Assembly: GCA_035605975.1 (NCBI GenBank)
Contig: DATNGG010000140.1
Span: 1-64,000 of the forward strand
DNA: 64,000 bases
Direction: 5' to 3'
From: CAIKMD01 sp035605975
GTDB lineage: Bacteria; Pseudomonadota; Alphaproteobacteria; ATCC43930; CGMCC-115725
The position numbers and the translations under genes are program-made. The notes under the pieces are model-generated. The model was not told the origin of the DNA. It saw nothing but the letters and a program-made list of their open reading frames with translations, and searched no databases. Below, one piece after another: positions 26,190 through 35,182 of this stretch; position 1 is the first letter of the stretch; the number at the start of each line of letters is the position of its first letter.

Positions 26190-28580
26190 ATGGCGTCGAT
26201 GCATCGTCGGGGAGGCGACCAGACCCGCCGGGAGGCCAGGAAGCCGCGCAAGCTCACCCAAAACGGCGCTGCTTCCCACTTTCGGCTTGGTGCGACACTG
26301 TGGATGGTCAGCCTGATCGTCCTCACCGGCTGTCATGATACCCAGAGCCTCGCGCCGCTCACCCATGTCTCGCCGCCGACCGAGCCGCAGCGGATCGCGC
26401 CCGGCGCAGCCGCATCGGCGCCCGAAGTCGCCAACAAGCCGCCTGCGGTTCCGACGCCCAGACCGCAGGTGTTCTCCGGCCGGGGCTCGCTCGTTAACCC
26501 GTCGCCTGCGCCTGCTCCGAGCGGTGGCGTTCAGGCTCAGGGCGGCGATATCACGCTCAACTTTGTCGATACCGATGTCCACGAAGTCTTGCCGCGCGTG
26601 CTGGGCGATGTGCTCCATCTCAATTTCACCATCGATCCCAAGGTGCAGGCGACGGTCACGATCCAGACCAGCCGCCCCTTGCGGCGCGAGGACGTGCTGC
26701 CGGCACTCGAAGAGGCTCTGCGTGCCAGCGGCTTGACCCTGGTCGAGACCGCGAGCGGTGTTTATCGCCTTGTTTCGAGCGAAGAAGCGCCGCGAAGCGG
26801 CTCGCTGCCCGTCATTGTGGGCGAGAGGAGGCCGGCGAGCGTCGGCACCCAGGCTTACAATGTGCAGATCCTCCCCCTCAAATATGTTCCGGCGGCAGAG
26901 CTGCAGCACACGCTCGAGCCGTTCTTGCCGAAGGGCGCGGTCATGCAGATCGATCCCACGCGCAATCTCCTCATCCTTTCGGGCAGCGGCATCGATCTCT
27001 CCACCGTTACGGACATGGTGCGCGCGTTCGATGTCGACTGGATCGCGGGCATGTCGTTCGGGATCGTTCCCCTCCAGACCGCTTCGCCGAAATCGATCGT
27101 CGACCAGCTCACGCAAATTTTCGGTCCCAAGGGCAGCGTACCGTTACCCGGGATGCTCAGCTTCGCGCCGCTCGAGCGCATGAATGCCGTGCTTGTCGTT
27201 TCGCCGCAGCGAGCCTATGTCGATCAGGCGCGGCAATGGATCGCGCGTCTCGATAGCGGTGAGAACGAGAATCAACCGCGGATCTACGAGTATCACGTCC
27301 AGAACAGCCGCGCGGCCGACCTCGCGAAGGTCCTGACGCGGCTGTTCTCGAGTGGTGAGGTCAGCACCGTGCAGCCGCAAACCGCGCCCGGAACCACCGA
27401 GACCGCGGTCACCTATCCGAATGCCGCGCCCGGTTCGATGCTCGGCACGTCGTCGCTGACGGCAGGAACCGGCGGTGCGGCGCAAACGCCGGGGATTTCG
27501 GCGCCTGGACCGCTCTCACCCGGCACGGGCGGCCTACCGGGTGGCGGCGGCCTTGGAGCACGCAACGAACCATTCGGTGTCCCTGCCGCAAGGCCCAGCG
27601 AAGCAGCAGGCGCGCCGGAAGCCGGCGCCCCGGGCGCTCCCCCCTCCGCCGGTGGCCTCGAGCTTCCACCCGTCCATATCGTGGCGGATGAAAAGAACAA
27701 CACGCTGGTGATCTACGCCACGCCGCGAACCTATCGCATGGTCGAGCAAGCGCTCGAGAAGATCGACATCGTGCCGCTCCAGGTGCTGATCGAGGCGACG
27801 ATCGCCGAAGTGACGCTTGGCAACGATCTGCAATATGGGCTGCAATATTTCTTCCATGCCCACGAAAACCAATTCATGTTCGGCAGCACGACGACCCCTA
27901 TCAGGGCCGGAACGGCGATCGCAGGGGTGTTTCCTGGTTTCAACTACATCCTCGGCAGCACGAACGCGAATGTCGTGCTCAATCTGCTGTCGTCGATCAC
28001 GAATGTACACGTGGTATCGGCGCCCGAGCTTCTTGTCCTCGACCACCAGACGGCGTCGCTGCTTGTCGGCAATCAGATTCCGATCCCGACGGGGCAGATT
28101 CAGAGCACCGTCACCGCCGGCGCACCGCTGATTAGCACCATCCAGTACGTCGATACTGGCGTCATTCTGAAGGTCTCGCCGCGCGTCAATTCCAACGGCC
28201 TCATCACGCTCGACATCTCGCAGGAAGTCAGTGCTGTCGCCAACGCGAACCAGACCGCGGCTACCAATTCGCTGGGACCAACGATCACGCAACGCCGCAT
28301 CCAAAGTACGATCACGGTGCAGGATGGCGAGACGGTCGCATTGGGGGGCCTCATCCAGGATTCCAACAGCGTGACCAAGGCCGGGCTGCCCGGGCTCTCG
28401 GACTTGCCCATCGTCGGACCGATCTTCCGCTCGACGGACCGCTCGGTGCAGCGCACGGAACTCCTTGTTCTGCTGTCACCGCGGGTACTGCACGATTCGA
28501 ACGACGCGCGTGCCGCGACCGATGAGTTGCGTAGCCGTTTGCGCGACTTGCAAAGCGTTCGGGATAAAGAAATACCCTGA
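26190..28580 (+). CDS. gspD: Type II secretion secretin GspD
   Basis: The 796-residue outer membrane channel subunit has an Arg/Lys-rich start, a hydrophobic segment and a lipobox LTGC (Cys48). The N0 domain follows (LNFVDTDVHEVLPRVLGDVLHLNFTI), then N1-N3 domains, a Gly/Pro/Ala-rich insertion (about residues 405-500), and the secretin core with VHVVSAPELLVLDHQTASLLVGNQIPI, VGPIFRSTDRSVQRTELLVLLSPRVL and a short S-domain-like tail. A lipidated secretin would need no separate pilotin. It is 14 kb from gspE and on the other strand; its last 57 bases are echoed in front of gspK copy 1. The start at 26190 lacks a strong ribosome binding site; ATG 26199 is an alternative. Confidence 0.93.
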   Translation: MASMHRRGGDQTRREARKPRKLTQNGAASHFRLGATLWMVSLIVLTGCHDTQSLAPLTHVSPPTEPQRIAPGAAASAPEVANKPPAVPTPRPQVFSGRGSLVNPSPAPAPSGGVQAQGGDITLNFVDTDVHEVLPRVLGDVLHLNFTIDPKVQATVTIQTSRPLRREDVLPALEEALRASGLTLVETASGVYRLVSSEEAPRSGSLPVIVGERRPASVGTQAYNVQILPLKYVPAAELQHTLEPFLPKGAVMQIDPTRNLLILSGSGIDLSTVTDMVRAFDVDWIAGMSFGIVPLQTASPKSIVDQLTQIFGPKGSVPLPGMLSFAPLERMNAVLVVSPQRAYVDQARQWIARLDSGENENQPRIYEYHVQNSRAADLAKVLTRLFSSGEVSTVQPQTAPGTTETAVTYPNAAPGSMLGTSSLTAGTGGAAQTPGISAPGPLSPGTGGLPGGGGLGARNEPFGVPAARPSEAAGAPEAGAPGAPPSAGGLELPPVHIVADEKNNTLVIYATPRTYRMVEQALEKIDIVPLQVLIEATIAEVTLGNDLQYGLQYFFHAHENQFMFGSTTTPIRAGTAIAGVFPGFNYILGSTNANVVLNLLSSITNVHVVSAPELLVLDHQTASLLVGNQIPIPTGQIQSTVTAGAPLISTIQYVDTGVILKVSPRVNSNGLITLDISQEVSAVANANQTAATNSLGPTITQRRIQSTITVQDGETVALGGLIQDSNSVTKAGLPGLSDLPIVGPIFRSTDRSVQRTELLVLLSPRVLHDSNDARAATDELRSRLRDLQSVRDKEIP

Positions 28581-28716
28581 GCTCCGTCTCCGAGTCTCGG
28601 CTGGCGATGCACGAGGCTTGCAAAGGCTATCGAACGCACCGCGCATATCGCTCCAGCACGGGGTAGCTGCCGCCATCCTGCATCAGCCCGAGAAGGCGCT
28701 CAGGCATCGGCAATGG
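28581..28716. other. Gap after gspD
   Basis: No gene or terminator hairpin is obvious. Minus-strand fragments here continue from the integrase-like relic but are not recognisable. Confidence 0.35.
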
Positions 28717-28905
28717 CTTCAGCGGCGCGCCCGGTGCGCACGTTGCGAACGCACCGGACCTTGAGATCGAGGTTTTCCAGCGCTCCGATGCGCTGCGATG
28801 TAGTCCTGAGCGCATTGACGGAACGTCGTGGCCCTGTCCGCCTCAAGCTTTGCTTGCCAGGGGTCTTTGCACCAAATCATAAAATGCAAAATGCTTTCCA
28901 CATTT
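28717..28905 (-). pseudogene. Relic of a tyrosine-type phage integrase
   Basis: Read leftward the frame gives DPWQAKLEADRATTFRQCAQ followed by DYIAAHRS. P4-type integrases have the same series: a DP-x-AER element, then TFRECAEAYIAAHRAGW at the start of the core-binding domain. After that point the similarity stops and the neighbouring frames show no catalytic R-H-R-Y domain, so only a fragment remains. It lies exactly between the secretion genes and the catabolic region, as expected for the edge of an old island. No tRNA or direct repeat was found beside it. Recognition is from pattern memory. Confidence 0.5.
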
Positions 28906-28912
28906 CGGAAAT
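28902..28912. promoter_or_regulatory. ATTTC-N-GAAAT inverted repeat before the first Rieske gene
   Basis: ATTTCGGAAAT is a perfect inverted repeat around one base, inside an AT-rich stretch (28877-28925) that should contain the promoter of the Rieske-ABC operon. It lies 68 bases before the GTG start. It does not match the TAACC-N4-GGTTA type site found elsewhere in the window. Confidence 0.3.
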
Positions 28913-28979
28913 CATGCTAATCCAGCCTCGGGAGCCTGGAGCCCGTTCTGTCTGAAAGCGGGTCAGGGGAGGAGCGGCC

Positions 28980-30269
28980 GTGCTGACACCCGAGGACAAT
29001 TCGCTGCTGACGGCTGTCGGGCCGGGAACGCCGATGGGCAATCTGATGCGCCAATTCTGGCTGCCGGCGCTGCTCGAGAGCGAAATTCCCGGTCCCGATT
29101 GCGATCCCATCCGCTTGCGCCTCCTCGGCGAAGACCTCATCGCGTTCCGCGACACCGCGGGCCGGGTCGGCGTCATCGAGCCGCATTGTGCGCATCGCTG
29201 CGCCAATTTGTTCTTCGGGCGCAATGAAGAGGGCGGCCTGCGCTGCATCTTTCATGGCTGGAAATACGATGTCGACGGGAATTGCCTCGACATGCCGTCC
29301 GAGCCCGATGGCGGCGCGGCGATCCGGCATCAAGTGAAGCTCAAGGCCTATCCGAGCACGATCCGCGGCGGGATCGTCTGGATGTATATGGGGCCGTCCT
29401 CCGTCCCGGCGGAGCCGCCGGAATTCGAGTTCGTCTCGCTCCCGGCGCGGCAGCGGACGGCGATCAAGCGCTTTCTCGAATGCAATTGGGCGCAAGCCGT
29501 CGAAGGCGGGCTCGATTCGGCGCATATCTCCTATCTGCACAGCCGGACGGAACGGCAGGCGCGCAGCGACAGCCGCCGGGATGTCGCCCTCAACACCTGG
29601 AATGCCGACCGCCACCCCGTCTTCGAGATCAAGCCGACGCGTTACGGCATGCTGGTCGGGGCGCGGCGCAGCGCCGGCGAGAACCGGTATTACTGGCGCA
29701 TCACGCAGTTCCTGCTTCCGTTCTACACCATGGTTCCACCGCGCACCGAGAGCGACAGCTCGGTCGGCGCGTTCTATTGGGGGCACGCTTTCGTGCCGAT
29801 CGACGATCATCATTGCTGGGCCTGGTCGCTGAGCGCCAATCCATGGCGCGAATACAGCGACGAGGAGCTGGAATGGAACGGCAGCCGCAGCGGGTTCTGG
29901 GGCCCGCTCGACGAGAATTTCCACGCGCTGCGCAACAAATCGAACGACTATCTCATCGATCGCCAACACCAAAGAACGGTGAGCTATTCGGGAATCGAAG
30001 GCTTCGGCGATCAGGATGCGTGCGTTCAGGAAAGCATGGGCCCGATCGTCAATCGCAGCCGCGAGTTCCTCGGCAATTCCGATCGCGCCATCGTCGCCTT
30101 CCGCCGCCAGCTTCTCGCGCTCGTGCAAAGCGGCGCCGCGCTCGAATTGCCCAAGCACGGCAGCTGGTACAGCGTGCGCTCGGCCTCGGTGATCTTGGAC
30201 AGCGCGCAGCCTTTCGACACCGGCGCCGCCGCCTTGCTCGACGCGGCCGCGCGCGAGCCGGCCAAATAG
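28980..30269 (+). CDS. Rieske non-heme iron oxygenase, phthalate-dioxygenase type (1)
   Basis: The 429-residue alpha subunit has the Rieske [2Fe-2S] site C-x-H...C-x2-H (Cys70, His72, Cys89, His92) and the mononuclear iron site EGGLDSAHISYLH (Asp179, His182, His187). Such proteins oxidise or demethylate aromatic acids with electrons from a separate reductase. The type is the single-subunit homo-oligomer; no beta subunit gene follows, and no reductase gene is in the window. The start is GTG at 28980 behind GGGAGGAG. It is followed by a second Rieske gene after about 50 bases, then by an ABC importer, so these form one operon. Confidence 0.9.
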   Translation: MLTPEDNSLLTAVGPGTPMGNLMRQFWLPALLESEIPGPDCDPIRLRLLGEDLIAFRDTAGRVGVIEPHCAHRCANLFFGRNEEGGLRCIFHGWKYDVDGNCLDMPSEPDGGAAIRHQVKLKAYPSTIRGGIVWMYMGPSSVPAEPPEFEFVSLPARQRTAIKRFLECNWAQAVEGGLDSAHISYLHSRTERQARSDSRRDVALNTWNADRHPVFEIKPTRYGMLVGARRSAGENRYYWRITQFLLPFYTMVPPRTESDSSVGAFYWGHAFVPIDDHHCWAWSLSANPWREYSDEELEWNGSRSGFWGPLDENFHALRNKSNDYLIDRQHQRTVSYSGIEGFGDQDACVQESMGPIVNRSREFLGNSDRAIVAFRRQLLALVQSGAALELPKHGSWYSVRSASVILDSAQPFDTGAAALLDAAAREPAK

Positions 30270-30318
30270 CCGGCACACCTCTCACGAACCCTTCAGCACA
30301 GGACGATTGGGGAGCTTC

Positions 30319-31617
30319 ATGATTACTGCGGAAGAGAACGAGCTGCTGACGCGCACCGGCAAAGAGACGCCGATGGGCCAATATTTTCGCCGCTTTTGGC
30401 TTCCGGCGCTGCTCTCCGAGGAAGTTCCCGCGCCCGATTGTCCGCCCGTCGAGGTCACCATCATGGGCGAGCATCTCATCGCCTTTCGCGACACCAACGG
30501 CGAGGTCGGCTTGATCCAGCCCTATTGCCCGCATCGGCAAGCGCCGCTGTTCTACGGCCGCAACGAGCAGAGCGGGCTGCGCTGCATCTATCACGGCTGG
30601 AAATTCAACGTGCGTGGCCAATGCGTCGACATCCCGTCGGAAGCGAATGGCGAGAAGCTGAAGGGCGAGGTGCGGATCACCGCCTATCCCTGCAAGGAAT
30701 ACGCCGGCATCGTCTGGGCTTATCTCGGGCCCAAGGATCTGCCGGTCGAATTCCCGGTGTTCGAATTCAATTCCCTGCCGAAAAACCAAATCTACATCCG
30801 CAAGAGCCTGCTCGAATCCAACTACCTGCAGAATCTCGAAGGCCAGTTCGATTCGACCCATATCGGCTTCCTGCACAGCTTCCTCGCGCGCAACGGCTCG
30901 GCGCCCGCCGTCGGCGGCATCTCGCTCGGGAACTCGGAGGCGGCGCAGACCGTCCTCGACGTGATTCCCAACATGGAAGTTCGGGAAACCGGTTATGGCT
31001 TCATGCTCGCGGCCAAGCGTCCCGCCGCGCAGGGCCGGGTTTATTGCCGCGTCACGCAATGGCTGCTGCCGGTCCACACCATGATCGCCAATCCGCCGGG
31101 CGAGACGCTGCTCTGGGATGCGTGGGTGCCGATGGATGACGAGCACACCTGGGTCTACCGCATCTCCTACAATCCCTGGCGCGCGATCAACGAGAAGGAG
31201 ATCTTCGAGTTCAACAATGCCGGCTTGATGCCGATGAGCGTTCAGAACATCCCCGGCACCTATCTGCCGCTGCGGAACAAGCGGAATCACTACCAGGTCG
31301 ACCGCAATCTGCAGCGCAGCTACTCCTATTCCGGGATCAAGGGCAACAATGCCCAGGACGCGGCCATCATGGAGAATCAGGGGCCGACGCCGATCTATGA
31401 CCGCACCAAGGAATTTCTCGGCACCAGCGATATCGGCATCGTGATGGCGCGGCGCCGGCTGTTGAAGGTCGCGCGCGATCTGCAGGAAGGCGTCGAGCCC
31501 GAGCCGGCCTTCGACGGCGATATGTATAACGTTCGGCCGATTGCCGTGTTCTTCGACAACACCAACGGCAAGGCGTTCTACGAGCAGGAGGAAGTGAAGA
31601 AATACATTCATCTGTGA
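30319..31617 (+). CDS. Rieske non-heme iron oxygenase, phthalate-dioxygenase type (2)
   Basis: The 432-residue protein carries Cys70/His72 and Cys89/His92 for the Rieske cluster and EGQFDSTHIGFLH (Asp178, His181, His186) for the catalytic iron. It is clearly related to the preceding oxygenase (shared TPMG at residues 17-20, FWLPALL, LRCI-HGWK) but diverged enough for a different substrate or position on the ring. I chose the ATG at 30319, eight bases behind GGGGAG, rather than 30307. The stop overlaps the GTG start of an ABC permease (GTGA at 31614-31617), tying oxygenase and uptake together. Confidence 0.9.
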   Translation: MITAEENELLTRTGKETPMGQYFRRFWLPALLSEEVPAPDCPPVEVTIMGEHLIAFRDTNGEVGLIQPYCPHRQAPLFYGRNEQSGLRCIYHGWKFNVRGQCVDIPSEANGEKLKGEVRITAYPCKEYAGIVWAYLGPKDLPVEFPVFEFNSLPKNQIYIRKSLLESNYLQNLEGQFDSTHIGFLHSFLARNGSAPAVGGISLGNSEAAQTVLDVIPNMEVRETGYGFMLAAKRPAAQGRVYCRVTQWLLPVHTMIANPPGETLLWDAWVPMDDEHTWVYRISYNPWRAINEKEIFEFNNAGLMPMSVQNIPGTYLPLRNKRNHYQVDRNLQRSYSYSGIKGNNAQDAAIMENQGPTPIYDRTKEFLGTSDIGIVMARRRLLKVARDLQEGVEPEPAFDGDMYNVRPIAVFFDNTNGKAFYEQEEVKKYIHL

Positions 31618-32438
31618 CAGCAGAGACGGCGCGGTCGATGGCGATGATGGGGCGGGTGCTGTGCGGGAGCCGTCGGATTCTCGATCCGAGGCTTCTCTCG
31701 CTGCTCGCCTTCCTGCTGCTGTGGGCGGTTGGGGCGAGGCTGAGCGGCCCCGAAATCCTTCCGGGCCCGCTCGTCGTCGGCGCGCGCGTCGTCGAGATTT
31801 TGCGCGGCCATGGCGGGCTGGAAGAATCCGCTTATTTCGATTTCGGCGTCACCCTCGCGCGAATCCTCGCCTCGAGCGCCCTCATCATGATCTTGGGCGG
31901 CGCCTTCGGCATTGCCATGGGGCTATCGCAGCGCGCCGAAGAGATTTTCGAGGATCTTCTGGTCTACTGGATGGCATTGCCGGTGCTCCTGGTCGTTCTT
32001 CTCTGCACCTTCTGGTTCGGCTTCAACGAATTCGCGACCACCTTGGCGACCGTCGTCGTGCTGGTTCCGATCGCGGCGACGAATGTCTGGGCGGCAACCA
32101 AGACGCTCAATCCCGATTTGTCAGCGATGGCCAAGACCTTCAAGGTCGCACGCGCCGACACGATCCGCCATATCCTGCTGCCGCAGCTCTATCCGGTTTT
32201 GTTCGCGACCTTTCGCAGCATTTTCGGCTTGTCCTGGAAGGTGGTCGCGATCGTCGAGGCGTTCTTCTTGCAGGTCGGAGTCGGCGCCGCGCTCTCCTAT
32301 TGGTTCGAGCGCGCCCGTCTCGATTTGGTGCTCGCTTGGGTCGGCCTGTTCATCGTTTTCATTCTAGTGATCGAGCATGGAATTATCGGCCCGCTCGAAG
32401 CCCGGCTGTTCGGCTGGCGGCCGCAATGGCGCGGATAA
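31614..32438 (+). CDS. ABC importer permease, SsuC/TauC type (system A, first permease)
   Basis: The 274-residue membrane protein has about six helices and the BPD permease EAA-loop NPDLSAMAKTFKVARADTIRHILLP (about residues 163-187), which docks to the ATPase. The start is a GTG coupled to the Rieske gene stop. Family members import sulfonates, nitrate or pyrimidine precursors; here the Rieske neighbours suggest an aromatic or related acid. A second, different permease is encoded 1.9 kb downstream (34350), so the transporter is probably a heterodimer in the membrane. Confidence 0.86.
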   Translation: MTAETARSMAMMGRVLCGSRRILDPRLLSLLAFLLLWAVGARLSGPEILPGPLVVGARVVEILRGHGGLEESAYFDFGVTLARILASSALIMILGGAFGIAMGLSQRAEEIFEDLLVYWMALPVLLVVLLCTFWFGFNEFATTLATVVVLVPIAATNVWAATKTLNPDLSAMAKTFKVARADTIRHILLPQLYPVLFATFRSIFGLSWKVVAIVEAFFLQVGVGAALSYWFERARLDLVLAWVGLFIVFILVIEHGIIGPLEARLFGWRPQWRG

Positions 32439-32481
32439 CAGGGCCGAAGCGGAAAAACGTCTAGATCAGGGAGGAACGGAA

Positions 32482-33468
32482 ATGTTTCGTCGAAATCTAT
32501 GGGTCGCTGCGCTGGTGTCTCTGGCCGCTCTTGGCTGCACCGCCGTGCGCGCGGCCGATCTCACGCCGATCGAGGTCCATATCACGCGCGACAGCCCGAC
32601 ATTCCTGATGAGTCAGGCGGCCGCCGATGCCGGCATCTACAAAAAGCACGGCATCGATCTCCATGTGAAGGAAGTCGGTTTCGCCGCGCTTCTCGCCGAG
32701 CTGGGCTCCCACGCCGTCGATATCTCGATCACCTATCCCGGGATTCCGGCCGTCAGCCTGATGAACAAAGGCCGCGACATCGTCGCGCTTCACGGCGTCT
32801 TCGGCCTTCAGAACAGCTTCATCGTCAAAAAGGATTCGCCCTACAAGACCATCGCCGATCTTAAAGGCAAGAAAGTCGGCGTATTCTCGCTCGGCTCCTC
32901 GGCTTTTGCCGTCTACCGAACGATCTCGCGCGAGCGCTACGGCATCAATCTCAAGACCGACCTTCAATCCGTCGAGGCGCCGCCGCCGGTGCTGCGCGGC
33001 CTCATCGACAAAGGCGAGATCGAGGCGATGATGACCCTGAGCGGCCAGGAAGCGGCGGCCCTCGGCACCGGCAAATACCGCATCCTCTTCGACGCGCAGG
33101 CGGACTGGATCAAGCAGAACGGCGAGCCGCTGATCTGGAGCTCGCTGCTGGTCGCCTATCGCGACTGGATCGAGAAGGACCCGGCGCGGGCCAAGAACTT
33201 CGTCGCGGCGGTCGACGAGGCGATCAAATGGTGCATCGCCAATGCCGACATGCTCGTCGACAAATATCCGCAGCAGCTCGATGCCCAGACGCCCGAAGCC
33301 GCGGCGGTGATGAAGGACTGGCTGAAGCATGACAGCATCCTGCTTGCGGACTGGGACCAAAAGGTCATCGATTCGAATTGGAAATTCCTCGAGCTGGCGC
33401 AGAAGGAAGGGGTGATCGACGCCGTCCCGGCCAAGGACAAGCACGCCGTGGACCTTCTGCATCACTGA
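32482..33468 (+). CDS. ABC importer substrate-binding protein, NMT1/SsuA type (system A)
   Basis: The 328-residue protein has a signal peptide (MFRRNLWVAALVSLAALGC..., cut near AVRA, residue 24; the Cys at 19 is not in a good lipobox). The body has the two-lobed NMT1/SsuA pattern: PTFLMSQAAADAGIYKKHGIDL near the start, IADLKGKKVGVFSLGSSAF, and a hinge around EAMMTLSGQEAAAL. It captures the ligand in the periplasm for the neighbouring permeases. I chose the ATG at 32482 behind GGGAGGAA; an in-frame ATG at 32377 overlaps the permease gene. Confidence 0.87.
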   Translation: MFRRNLWVAALVSLAALGCTAVRAADLTPIEVHITRDSPTFLMSQAAADAGIYKKHGIDLHVKEVGFAALLAELGSHAVDISITYPGIPAVSLMNKGRDIVALHGVFGLQNSFIVKKDSPYKTIADLKGKKVGVFSLGSSAFAVYRTISRERYGINLKTDLQSVEAPPPVLRGLIDKGEIEAMMTLSGQEAAALGTGKYRILFDAQADWIKQNGEPLIWSSLLVAYRDWIEKDPARAKNFVAAVDEAIKWCIANADMLVDKYPQQLDAQTPEAAAVMKDWLKHDSILLADWDQKVIDSNWKFLELAQKEGVIDAVPAKDKHAVDLLHH

Positions 33469-33522
33469 GGGATTTGCTCTCGCGGGAGAGACGAGGCTCA
33501 TCGCTGCGAAATGGAAGGTTTG

Positions 33523-34353
33523 ATGGCTGACGAGCGTCCCGTCGTCGAAATTGCGAATCTGACGAAAGTCTTTCCGGCCGGGCCGCTGGGCCGGGAGGTC
33601 GTCGCCTGCCGCGATCTTCACCTTGTCGTCCGCAAGGGCGAATTCTTGAGCCTTGTCGGTCCCTCGGGCTGCGGCAAATCCACGGTGCTGAACATCATCG
33701 CCGAGATCGACAGGGCGACGAGCGGGAAGGTGACGATCGGCGGCGAGAGCGGCACCAAGCCGCGCATCGGCTATGTCTTTCAGCGCCCGCGCCTTCTCGA
33801 TTGGATGAGCGTCGAGAACAATCTGAAATTCGTGCTGAAGGCCTCCGGCATTCCGCGGGAGAGGTGGGAGGGGCTCATCGCCCATTACCTCGATCTCGTC
33901 GGCTTGGGCGGGCAGCAGCGCAATTTCCCGCTCAATCTTTCGGGCGGCATGCAGCAGCGGGTGGGGATCGCGCGGGCGCTCGTCATCGAGCCGGACCTCT
34001 TGCTGATGGACGAGCCCTTCAGCAATCTCGACGAGATCACCGCGCGAAAGTTGCGGATGGATTTGACGCGCATCCAAAGCCAATCGCGCACGACGACGCT
34101 GTTCGTCACCCACGATCTGCGCGAGGCCGTGTTCCTGTCGGATACGATTCACATGATGCGCCCGAATCCGGGACGGATTTTCAAGCAGCTAAGGATCGAT
34201 ATCGAGCGGCCGCGCGACTATGAGGACGAGCGCGTCTTCGCGCTCGAGCGCTCGCTGATCCTCGATCTGCTGCGGGCGATCGAAAGCGACCGGCCGAATT
34301 CGGAGCTCGAGCAGGCTTCGCTTCGCTCCACGCTGCAGGCGAGCAAGGCATGA
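33523..34353 (+). CDS. ABC importer ATPase, SsuB/TauB type (system A)
   Basis: The 276-residue ATPase has Walker A GPSGCGKS (46-53), a Q-loop at YVFQRPRLLDWMSV, the signature LSGGMQQR (139-146), Walker B LLLMDEPF (159-166) and the switch His in LFVTHDL. It energises the permeases at 31614 and 34350. I chose the ATG at 33523 because GGAAGG lies just upstream; an ATG at 33511 is in frame. The stop overlaps the start of the second permease (ATGA). Confidence 0.92.
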   Translation: MADERPVVEIANLTKVFPAGPLGREVVACRDLHLVVRKGEFLSLVGPSGCGKSTVLNIIAEIDRATSGKVTIGGESGTKPRIGYVFQRPRLLDWMSVENNLKFVLKASGIPRERWEGLIAHYLDLVGLGGQQRNFPLNLSGGMQQRVGIARALVIEPDLLLMDEPFSNLDEITARKLRMDLTRIQSQSRTTTLFVTHDLREAVFLSDTIHMMRPNPGRIFKQLRIDIERPRDYEDERVFALERSLILDLLRAIESDRPNSELEQASLRSTLQASKA

Positions 34354-35171
34354 GCGCGCGGGCTGCGATCGACGAGGCCGGCGCGCCGCGCGCGGCCGGG
34401 GCCTGGGCCGCGGTTTTGCGCCGCTGCATCGCCCCCGCGGCCGTGCTGGCGGGCTGGTCGGTCGTATCGCTGTTCTATCCGCCCGATCTCGTCCCGAGCC
34501 CCATCCAGCTGGCGCGGATCGTGTGGCAGATCGTCTCCGACGGCGCATCCTGGGCGATCATCGGAACGACGCTTGCCCGCATTCTCTTCGGCCTCGCTTT
34601 CTCGATGCTGCTCGGCGTGCCGCTCGGGCTTTTCATGGGCGCGGGGCGCTATAGCGAATCGCTGCTGAAGGGCTGGATCGTCGTTCTCCTCGGGATGCCC
34701 GCGGTGGCTTGGGCGTTTCTCGGCGTGCTGTGGTTCGGTGTCGGCGATGCGGCGCCCGTCTTCACCATCGTGCTGGTGGTCCTGCCGGTCGTGACGATGA
34801 ATATCTGGCAGGGGGTGAAGTCGACCAACAAAGACCTGCATCAGATGGCGAAGGCGTTCAGGGCCTCGAACGGGCTGATCTTCCTGAACATCCTCGTCCC
34901 GCATCTCATGCCTTATCTTTACAGCGCGCTGAAGATCGGATTTGCGCTCGGCTGGAAGATCGCCTTGATCGGCGAGGTGTTCGGCGTGACGATCGGCGTC
35001 GGGCGGGAATTCATGTATTGGTTTCAGAATTTCCGCCTCGACATGATGCTGGGTTGGGCGCTCACCTTCATGACATTGATGGCGGCGGTGGAAATCGCGG
35101 CGTTTCGGCGTCTCGACAAGGCGGTCTATGGCTGGCGCAAGCAAGTCGCCACCCGCAGCCTGGTCGGCTGA
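34350..35171 (+). CDS. ABC importer permease, SsuC/TauC type (system A, second permease)
   Basis: The 273-residue protein has six predicted helices and the ATPase-docking loop NKDLHQMAKAFRASNGLIFLNILVP. It differs strongly from the permease at 31614, so the two are not a recent duplication. With one ATPase between them, a heterodimeric membrane part is likely. The start overlaps the ATPase stop by four bases. An alanine-rich cytoplasmic leader precedes the first helix. Confidence 0.87.
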   Translation: MSARAAIDEAGAPRAAGAWAAVLRRCIAPAAVLAGWSVVSLFYPPDLVPSPIQLARIVWQIVSDGASWAIIGTTLARILFGLAFSMLLGVPLGLFMGAGRYSESLLKGWIVVLLGMPAVAWAFLGVLWFGVGDAAPVFTIVLVVLPVVTMNIWQGVKSTNKDLHQMAKAFRASNGLIFLNILVPHLMPYLYSALKIGFALGWKIALIGEVFGVTIGVGREFMYWFQNFRLDMMLGWALTFMTLMAAVEIAAFRRLDKAVYGWRKQVATRSLVG

Positions 35172-35182
35172 GGGATCGATCG

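Noticed and set aside
30049..31611. A 520-codon minus-strand frame opposite Rieske genes 1 and 2
   Set aside because: Antisense shadow; the opposite strand encodes complete Rieske motifs. The same holds for 28917-30278 and 47949-49256.
32497..34152. A 551-codon minus-strand frame opposite the importer A receptor and ATPase
   Set aside because: Antisense to genes with Walker motifs and a signal peptide; no independent evidence of coding.
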